From Spirometra erinaceieuropaei (lineage: Eukaryota > Platyhelminthes > Cestoda > Diphyllobothriidea > Diphyllobothriidae), in contig CACRXP010000010.1 in assembly GCA_902702965.1 (NCBI GenBank), positions 1,891,962 through 1,955,961 on the forward strand: a DNA stretch of 64,000 bases, given 5' to 3'. The translations under genes and the position numbers were made by a program. How positions within the stretch are numbered: the first letter of the stretch is position 1; every line of letters starts with the position of its first letter. Of this stretch, positions 56,793 to 64,000 are shown piece after piece. Under the pieces are notes generated by a model. It was not told the DNA's origin, made no database searches, and saw nothing but the letters and a program-made list of their open reading frames with translations.

Positions 56793-57790
56793 GAAGAAGA
56801 AGAAGAAGAAGAAGAAGGTGGGCTCTCCAGAACAGGTTTATTTAAATGCTGACGTTTCAAAGAGTTTGGTCTGCACTCCATTGTCTAAGCTTAAAATGTA
56901 CTTAATCGATCCGAAATTTCAAGTGGCATGTTGTATTGGTCGGCCTCATGCTGATCAAATTTCCTCTCTTCTCGCTGCCTCGGCCTCTCCGGAGATGGTT
57001 GACGAGCGTTTTGACTGCGTGATTTGTGAATCAACACTCCGTCAGGGGGAGCTGATTGAACCTTTAGCGGGCGGTCGGTCTGGCGGCTCTTGTTCTTCCT
57101 CACCGAGTAAACTCAGCCTCAGGCTATCTCCATACGGCCTTCTTAAGTCCGGTGTGGTTGTTGAGTCCTGAACTCTACGATTGTGATGACGTAGGACTTT
57201 GTTGCTGCAGGAGGGTCCAGAAGCCTGTTGATGGAGTGGGCATCGGTGTAGCACGCCTCGAAAGTTTTATCGTTCTGCCTTTGTATTGCCCCGGCCTAAG
57301 ATGGTAGCTCTCTGGAGATCAAAAGTATACCCAGTCTCTCCAACGCGTGTTGTTAGTTGAGAGTTAGGGTCTAACCTCCGAGTGGCCGATTTGTGCTCTT
57401 GTAGGCGAGTTGGCAATTTTCGCCCGGTTTCTCCTACATAGTTGCAGTCGCCCCCATTGCAATTTATTTTGTAGATGACTGCTGAAGTTTCGGCGGGTAA
57501 TGGGTCTTTAGATTGCATCAGACGGTGTGGAATTGTTGCCTGGGGTCGATGAGCTATGCCTACTCTGGTGGGTTGTAACAGTCGCGAGACCCCTTTAACG
57601 TAAGGAATGGCCCTCCATACTTCGGGTTGTTGCTCATTTGGCCGTCGTCTGTGCGTCCGACGTCTGTTTCTCTCGATGAAACGTCTGTATATCCACTTTA
57701 ACAAGTTCCCTGAAGACCGAAGTTTGTTCCAGCTTCTTAAGTCTTTTGTAGAGCATTTGACGTTGCTCGCAACATGGTTACCGTCCATGT
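56793..57790 (-). pseudogene. Penelope-like element, second lineage: RT tail and GIY-YIG endonuclease
   Basis: Minus-strand PLE 3' part. From 57788 it reads SWNKLRSSGNLLKWIYRRFI, then a linker RAIPYVKGVSRLLQPTRVG, IAHRPQATIPHRLMQSKDPL, the nuclease VIYKINCNGGDCNYVGETGR, KLPTRLQEHKSATRRLDPNS, QLTTRVGETGYTFDLQRATI and LGRGNTKAER to a stop at 57267. GIY-YIG signature: VIY...NYVGETGRKLPTRLQEH, intact in this part. The RT core is absent, so the copy is 5' truncated at about 57790. The 3' side runs through noncoding sequence to a (GAA)n tract at 56793-56817 (CTT on the element strand). The nuclease differs clearly from that at 39842-40390 (SCRAGYIGRTT) and resembles 671-909. Confidence 0.8.
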
Positions 57791-57799
57791 GGTGCTTAG

Positions 57800-59055
57800 C
57801 TGTCTGACTACTATTTATGAGATTTTATCAACCGCCGTTTTACTCCAATAGCCCTCAACACGGCACTTGGTTGCTCATTCAAAAAGAAAGTGAACGTAGT
57901 CGAGTGTTTGGGGATTTTTCGCTGTCTTTCCATTACTATGGGCACTGCGGGCTTAGTTTAGTTATTCTAAAGCGTAGTAGTGGCAGTTCTCGATCAGTTA
58001 CATATATACTTTCCTATGCACTAAGTTCTATCTTAACATACAGAGCCCTGACCTGGACGTCTCCGAAAATGGTGACCTCAGGTGTGTAAGTAGTGTAATG
58101 AACCCCAACCTCGAGAAACCACAGTCTATAAAAGCTGATATTTTGTGTCCTTCGAAATGCCGGATAAGGACAAAATGCAAATCAAGTGTAAAGACCTTTC
58201 ATGCTGACCTCCGGTTGATCGGCATGTGCGGTCAAGCTGGGGACAAGGACCAAGAGGTATGAAGACCACCCTATTGAAGACTTATCAGCGCCAGATCTTG
58301 ACTATTATTGTGTCGTCGTAGGAGACTGCTTGTCAGAATGTTAAGCACCGAGCTACGGACCTGCGGTCGGAAAAAGTCGGCAAGTTCCGCCCGCCCGATT
58401 AAACGGTCACTGATGCAGCGGGCAGAGCGTGAGCCCACCATTTCCTGTGCTTGCAACGTTGAACCTGAGTGGATAAAGGTTCATTGGACTCCACCTCCGG
58501 CCTTGGGCGCAAGTGCAAATAAACCGGAAATTCCCATTCTAATGTACCTTTTGCTTCGCGGGCTACGATGTCTGATCAACACGTTTGCCTTTATTTATTC
58601 TAAACAGTCCCAAAACACTACCACCTGGGAAAAATTGTGGGCTTCTTACGTGAAGTGTACCTGTCACCTGGTAGAGTTTTGTAAAGGCAATTCTGCGAAC
58701 TGCACTTTGAGCACTTTAATCTTCAGGAAACTGTCAGGCATAAACTGATTCGGCTCTGGATTTGGCGATTGCCACAACTTCTATTGTCGAAATAATTCCA
58801 AGCGTCGCATGCCTAGACTAAGATGTTCGCAAGTTGAGAGCAAAACAAAAGAGCTTGCTGGTCTATATCGCGATGATGAACCAATCGAAAGCTTCGGGCT
58901 GACAGCATCTGCCAATGGATTTTGGAACAGGGCAAACCAGAAATATGACAGAACACGTACATACCACTCCACTCTTCCACAATTATTTAACTCATCGGAC
59001 ATACTATGGCTTTCGGTTAGACTGGAAATTTAAACAGAAAGCTAATTCTCCATTC
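57800..59055. other. Unassigned stretch
   Basis: A 146-codon plus open frame (58308-58748) has no domain I recognise; its flanks offer no clear splice sites. No repeat family matched. Confidence 0.3.
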
Positions 59056-59058
59056 CCT

Positions 59059-59431
59059 TTGACCCAAATGTGAAAAACCTAGCGCCTCACTAGGATTTGA
59101 ACCCATGACAGCAAGGGTAGGCTTTAGTACAGCCAACACTTTAACCATTTGAGCTACGAGGCCCCACTGGACGACGCGAATTTAGTCACATTTGGGTCAA
59201 GTTTACCCGCCCAACCTACTACAATGTCTGGTATCACCAAATCTGATACAGTGCACTGACTTTCCAAACAGGATGTTCTAAGTAATGCATCTACAATCCA
59301 CCAGATAACTACCAGGTTCACGTAATTCATAGGGGTTTTGGGCCGTTTGGTGGGGCCTCGCAGCTCAGATGGTTAGGACTGTCGTGTGTTCGATTCCCAC
59401 CGAGGCACCGAGTTTTTTACAGTTGAGTCAA
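59059..59431. mobile_element. SINE-A inverted pair (copies 4 and 5)
   Basis: Minus tRNA-like head at 59091-59165 (reverse complement GGGGCCTCGTAGCTCAAATG ... TTCAAATCC), then the family tail (ACCAAATCTGATACAGTGC; AATCCACCAGATAAC) to about 59340. Next comes a plus head at 59352-59409 (GGGGCCTCGCAGCTCAGATG; GTTCGATTCCCACC) missing most of the anticodon region. It ends ACAGTTGAGTCAAA, the inverse of the left edge TTTGACCCAAATGT. Same arrangement as 27598-28015. Confidence 0.65.
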
Positions 59432-59439
59432 AGTTAATT

Positions 59440-60190
59440 ATTTGGTTTATGCTTTCGCGTGACTGACACCAGAAGGACACATACCCATGCCATAAGCAGT
59501 TATTTCCTTATTTGACCAGATTGCAATTCAATCTGAAAGGATGCACTTAAAAAATTTGCATGATTGCACTAAAGGATTCGCCATACGGTTGTCTTCTTTC
59601 GTGTGCTTTCTATGCACCTTATGTGATATGTGACCTTTGACACAACCCTCGTTATTACCTACAACCCATCTGGCGGGCCGACAGAATGAGACCAAGCAAG
59701 ATTCCAAACAGAAGGCGTGAGGGTCACAAGGCTTCTCCTTCGACAATGCCTTTTCTCCTTTTAGTTATGTGAAATCTGCACCGCTGGAATTCTCTTTAAA
59801 AATTGGAGAATAAGGATGCGTCAGGCACAAAATTTTGCGAGACGGCCTTGCGTCTTCCGGAAAAACACGCTTAGGCTAAGTTAGCCTCCATTCAGTTGGC
59901 AAAAGGCCAGTTTACTTCAAATCACCACTTAGACTAAGAATAAATATCACAAAGCACACATCGATATGCCTGTGTCTTCCAGCTGGAATGTGCCTGCTTC
60001 GGCTGCCGTTTCAGGAATACAACTGATTCTATGATTGTTCGCTACTTTCAAACAGTCCCTTCCCATTAGTTGCCAGATAAACTTTGGCCACTGGATGCGA
60101 ACAAAGCGTTGTAAAAGGAAAAAATAACACGAAGCGTGTTTTGACTTTGCCTTTTAAATGTCCGTATTTGAAAAGTCTAAAAAATATTGT
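59440..60190. other. Unassigned spacer
   Basis: Nothing recognised. Confidence 0.35.
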
Positions 60191-60194
60191 TTTG

Positions 60195-60475
60195 ATAGAA
60201 AAACGCTCACCGATCGTGTTACGGAACTCACTCGTCCCGTTGTGCCATGCGGCTCTCTCTCTCTCGAGCCCCGCCAGCAATCACACAGCGGCGCGTGATA
60301 AAGGCAGAATAGCATTACCGACAAAAATGAGGAAGACTGGAATGGCGTTGGATTTCTAATTAACAGGTCGCGGAATAGAGCCCCAGGTGTTCCACACTTT
60401 GGGCTGTTCCACACTTTGAGTGCGGTTGGCTGACAATGGCTGGTGGGCCAGAAATGGCCATTCCAGATTGTTTTG
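60195..60475. mobile_element. SINE-B chimera: minus tail followed by plus partial copy
   Basis: 60195-60345 is minus tail (GCTCACCGATCGTG; GGAACTCACTCGTCCCG; CTCTCTCTCTCGAGCC; GCATTACCGACAAAAATG). From about 60345 the strand switches to a plus partial head (GGATTTCTAATTAACAGGTC; GAGCCCCAGGTGTTCC) and a tail with a duplicated TGTTCCACACTTTG. It ends AGAAATGGCCATTCCAG. Confidence 0.55.
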
Positions 60476-60699
60476 AGCAAAATGGTTCCGGAACGGCAAA
60501 GACCGCGTGAAACCTTTCAAAGCGTCAGGCAGTTTTCAGCCAAATTGATGAATAAAAACTGTAAAACGCCAAAAACATTAACACACAACCATCAAGCGGT
60601 CGTAGATTACATCAGGGCAGATTGCCTGAGGGGCGCTATGACAATGATGGCAGTTCGCCAGTCGATTCCAACGACGTCCAATGCCGGGTGGGCGCAGGG

Positions 60700-60875
60700 A
60701 CAGTGAATTGCTGCACTTTCGCAGCGTCTACAGGACCCCCTCCCCTCACACGCATGGATGTGATGTCAAGACAGAGTCAAGAAAACAGGAGGAGAGATTA
60801 GGTGCGGGTGACTGACACGGCGTGAACTTGCACCTAGGCGTGACACCACAGCCTGCGATCCTACACACTAACGAC
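60700..60875 (-). repeat. R3 dispersed repeat
   Basis: Reverse-strand copy: CACGCCTAGGTGCAAG (rc), GTGACTGACACGGCGTG, GATGTCAAGACAGAGTCAAG and GCGCAGGGACAG pieces in reverse family order. Confidence 0.5.
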
Positions 60876-60879
60876 CAGG

Positions 60880-61635
60880 ATTTCATGTAAAAAGAAAAGA
60901 GAGCCAGCTCGGATCCTAACCTAACGAGAGTACTATAGAATTCCCATTAACAGGAAGTCACTGTAGCCTAACTCTCCCTCCCGACAGGAGGACCAAGTTA
61001 GCCCGACAACTGGCCACTTTTCAGACGCATCAGATTGTTAACGGTGAGAAGCATGCGCTGAGAATTAATCTCACCCCTTCTTCCCCTCTCAGGCACCTGT
61101 CCTACACTGTCAGAGCGGTCGCTTAGCTTACTACAATAACGAAATTTCATATACAGCTTCGGGTGCTAGTTGGAGGGGAAAACAAGGGAAGGGATCAACA
61201 CGGAAATGACATTTAAACAAAATATTCGAGCAGTTTGAGATGCCTGTCTCCAGGGAGGTACTTCGACTGACGAATATCGGTTACAGCTTCGTTTTCCAAA
61301 TGATATTCACGGAGGCGTGAATGGACGTAAGCGTGCTGCTTCTTCAATCGAACTAACTCGCAAGCCAACTGTGTTGCAAAATTGTACAAGCAGTGCCGCT
61401 CTTTCTTAAGCAGACAGATTTGAAAAGAGCCCTGATATATACTCTTCTCATAACAACTTGCAAGTTCCGACATTGACGCTTCTTAGTTTACATATACAGT
61501 AAGATCTTCGAAAGAAATAACTTCTTTGGGAATGATAAATATTTGTAATCGTAAAATTTCGACTTTGGTTCCCCAAATCGTCTTCGGACGTGAAATATGT
61601 GTGCAATTGTGTCACTGTGTAGCTGTTTGCCGTAC
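60880..61635. other. Unassigned; one charged minus frame
   Basis: The minus frame 61213-61473 (86 codons) is rich in Leu, Lys, Arg and Glu (ELVRLKKQHAYVHSRLREYH) and could be a short helical exon, but no splice context or family supports it. Confidence 0.25.
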
Positions 61636-61639
61636 TGAC

Positions 61640-61940
61640 AACATACCAGCTAAATGCCCCGACACGCATGTTTCCCCGATCTTGTGCCGCTGCCTGACGC
61701 AGCTGCGAGGGATTCAGCTCGTCAGTGGGTCCCCCAGCCTTCCCCGTGTGTCTTCTGATACATTAAACAAGGCAACGAGAAGCTGGAACTCCTATGCCAT
61801 AAAACATGCGGAAAAGGCTGGGAGACCCAGTGGTGAACCGAACCCATCGCAGTTTGGTCAGGCAGCGGCACAAGACCGGCAAAACACGCGTATTTACGCT
61901 TTTAGAAGGTACCTGTGTTGTAGGTACGATAGATAATTAC
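61640..61940. repeat. R6 palindromic repeat, copy 3
   Basis: Inverted arms of about 110 bp. The left is GTGCCGCTGCCTGACGCAGC and GATTCAGCTCGTCAGTGGGT. The right is GAGACCCAGTGGTGAACCG and GGTCAGGCAGCGGCAC. Lies about 180 bp upstream of a PLE endonuclease tail. Confidence 0.6.
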
Positions 61941-62117
61941 ACAGTTCCATGCTACTGGCTGCCTGTTGGCGGTTTGAGAATATTATGCGGTTATTCCGCG
62001 GTAGCTGATGGATCTAAGCTTAAATATTTATATAAAATTTCGGACCGTGCCTGAAAAGGTCTGTTCTGAAGGCCTTACTCCAAGTTCGGGCATTAATTTC
62101 CTTGGAAATTAAACAAG

Positions 62118-62249
62118 GCTTTTCGTGTAATCTATAAAGTTTCGGCAGGGCATTCCGAATTCCTATGTCAACGGATGTTTGCGACAGCCAAGGCAGCGGC
62201 CATATGGCTAACCAAACCAATCTTGTACTCGCAGAAGGCATTGGTTTAG
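62118..62249 (+). pseudogene. PLE endonuclease C-terminus fragment
   Basis: A 43-codon plus frame reading AFRVIYKVSAGHSEFLCQRM, FATAKAAAIWLTKPILYSQ and KALV, then TAG. It matches in order the tail of the PLE at 39842-40390 (AFQIVYRTPASFSRG, VLATAEAVAIRLANPVLCCQ, KTL). It starts just after the nuclease motif region, which is not recognisable upstream. A 5'-truncated or decayed copy of the same lineage as 39088-40390. Confidence 0.65.
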
Positions 62250-62259
62250 GCCCCTAAAG

Positions 62260-62700
62260 TCCCATGATTCAGTCTAAGTCCCTCATGCTCGTACCCAGAT
62301 AGTGACACGTCGCGTTGCAGCAAAGAAACATGAGCATTACTCACTTGTGGCTTCCACCCATTTCTTCCCCCTGATTATGACATGCGAAAATTCGCTAACC
62401 CTCTTTCTTATAAATACTTTTCATTGACTACTATCAATTTTAGTGCTCTAACGCAATAAACTGATATTATTGTACAAGCCTGACAGGTAATAATCGAAAG
62501 CGTGCCTTTGACTTAATGGCCTCTTTCAATGCTCGCGGGGATATCTTCACATGCCTTAAGTGGTTGGGCGTACAATAATCGCAATTGAGGGGGGAGAAAG
62601 AGGCGAGTGTGCTTTATTTTAGAAGTATCAGCGGACAGGATCTCATTCACTGCGACCAGAAGATAAATTAACCAAGTATTAAATAGTCAAAAGGGTTACA
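62260..62700. other. Unassigned spacer
   Basis: Probably the PLE 3' flank in its first part; I could not find a hammerhead core here. Confidence 0.35.
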
Positions 62701-62704
62701 TAAA

Positions 62705-64000
62705 GAAATTGAACATCTACTGCGGGTACAGATAAAATCTTATCCTATTTAGTTCTGCCTGTTTACGCGCCAGGTATCGTGTCAGCAATGTCCAAACGGG
62801 ACGCTGATATGCCGATTTACGGCAAGCGGTATGTCGGAAACCTGCGCGTATGGAGCGAGAAGACGTCGCAGAGATTAAGTAGGAGTAAAAACAATGAACA
62901 GCATCATCCAGAATTCGATCAGCGAATTGCTTGACCGTGGTGAAATGCTGTTGGATTATAATATTGACGTAATGATATAAGACATACCTGCAGTAGAAGA
63001 GAGCAGTTTGAGAATACGTTTTAAAGTCGCCATGTCCTTTCTAAGAAAAGCGGAAACATAACAGTGGACAACAAAAATGTGGGAAAAAGTGCAGGCATCT
63101 ATGAATCTCCAGAAAGAATATAAATGATGAATGTAATAAAGCAAATTATGAACTTAAATGAAGGGCGCCTCATCATGATGGAAGCGTTGGTGTTAGGGTA
63201 ACACCAAGGTACCAGAAAGAGCATAACTCCCAGGGAAGAATGTGGAGGACTTCAGGACTGAGAGAATGTCACGGTCGGAAAACACTGGACTACGTCATGA
63301 TGAGTAAGTGAGAGCCAATTTCCAACGAGTGCGCAAAGATATATGATTCAGGTCATCCATCAGGAAATAGGAGATTTGTCTGATTTGTTAGAGGACGGCC
63401 TAAAACGACATGGTCCGAACACTTAGAATACAAATAGTCATTTGATTATCTCAATTCACCACTTTCGATAAAGAAAAGTTGGCGGGATTTGACGGAATCT
63501 TGAAGAGCTCCACAGTTAGAAAGCACCGTAGATTCCTACTTGTCTAAGCATAAGAATTGAGTGCGGGAAGTAAAATAGTCATCACAACAAGAGGCAGCCC
63601 GGCCAGGATGATTTGGTAAGGCGGAGATGGCGGGGGACGGTATTGAATCGGGTAGAATAGTCAAGAAATGTACGTGCGTGCGTATGGCAACGCTTGTCGA
63701 GTTCTCTCAGAGCAGAGTAGTCCACATGAGCAACAGCGCCTAGGGTACTACGCCAAAAAAGTAGCTTTTAAGGGACAGGAGTGATTGTTCCTGTATGCCA
63801 GGCGTCAGAAATCATGGACCCCATGACTTTGGGAGTAGAGATAAACTTTTCTCTCAATGGGCCTAAATCAGCATCTATATATGTCAGTGTCAGGGAGATG
63901 CTTACAACCCTTTAGAGTTCAACAGAGGGAAGCGGAGACGACGTAGTAAAAGAGGAGAAAAAGCCGACTAAAAACAGGTCGTTCAATCCAGCAATCTCTC
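62705..64000 (-). pseudogene. LINE copy 3, inverted, running off the window
   Basis: Minus-strand relative of 53590-56120. The 3' end is at about 62710 (rc CCCGCAGTAGATGTTCAATT). It continues through the 3' region (GCATCATCCAGAATTCGATC; GGACCATGTCGTTTTAGGCC in rc) and RT motif sequence (rc CTCGACAAGCGTTGCCATAC). Compared with copy 1 it has two internal deletions: after rc TTATCTCTACTCCCAAAGTC and at rc GGCGTAGTACCCTAGGCG. The 5' side is cut by the window end. Many stops. Confidence 0.65.

Noticed and set aside
56719..57171. 150-codon plus open frame with a Lys run
   Set aside because: Antisense to the PLE 3' region; the Lys run is the translated (GAA)n microsatellite.
1..64000. CRISPR arrays, bacterial operons, phage genes
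   Set aside because: No spaced direct repeats, no ribosome-binding-site driven gene runs; gene content and repeat types are eukaryotic.

Overview
This window looks like a repeat-dominated piece of a eukaryotic draft genome, most likely a flatworm. A diphyllobothriidean tapeworm (the Spirometra, Dibothriocephalus or Schistocephalus group) is my best guess. The reasons are: two N-filled assembly gaps; several Penelope-like retroelement (PLE) fragments with GIY-YIG endonuclease; a hammerhead ribozyme next to a PLE; Merlin and mariner DNA-transposon remnants; tRNA-derived SINEs; TTAGGG-like tracts inside small inverted-repeat elements; and one gene candidate with a 37-nt intron, a size familiar from flatworms. 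The species is inferred, not shown.

Layout. 0-4.8 kb: four copies of one PLE 3' region on both strands, with two half copies of a long-inverted-repeat (foldback, FB) element. 5-10 kb: two SINE-B copies, a GC-rich dispersed repeat (R3) and a mariner remnant. 10-17.3 kb: a cluster of five FB elements, one almost perfectly palindromic (11.8-12.8 kb) and one split by a small element with telomere-like repeats. 17-23 kb: mostly unassigned, with a 92-bp palindrome and R3 copies. 23-28 kb: three FB elements, a Merlin transposase remnant and three SINE-A copies, one nested. 28-33.5 kb: R3, a second telomere-like MITE and the only host-gene candidate (32.1-32.4 kb). 33.5-41 kb: two FB elements, SINE-B, a palindromic repeat (R6), and a PLE with reverse transcriptase, endonuclease and a downstream hammerhead ribozyme. 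41-44.5 kb: nothing recognised. 44.6-45.0 kb: a GC-rich array of three 133-bp units. 46.7-53 kb: two pairs of diverged duplicated repeats and a SINE-B. 53.6-64 kb: a degraded non-LTR (LINE) element in tandem, a second PLE lineage, more SINE-A, SINE-B, R3 and R6, a PLE C-terminus, and a third LINE copy inverted at the window end.

The genes do not form a pathway. Apart from the one gene candidate, every recognisable coding signal belongs to a transposable element, and all of these are truncated, frameshifted or carry stops. The most interesting content is structural: ribozyme motifs on PLE ends, FB elements with about 350-bp arms, tRNA-like SINE heads in inverted pairs, and a minisatellite unit open in all three frames. 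Families named FB, R3, R6, R7, R8, SINE-A, SINE-B and MITE-T are working names defined only by copies seen here; boundaries are by eye, usually good to 5-30 bp.
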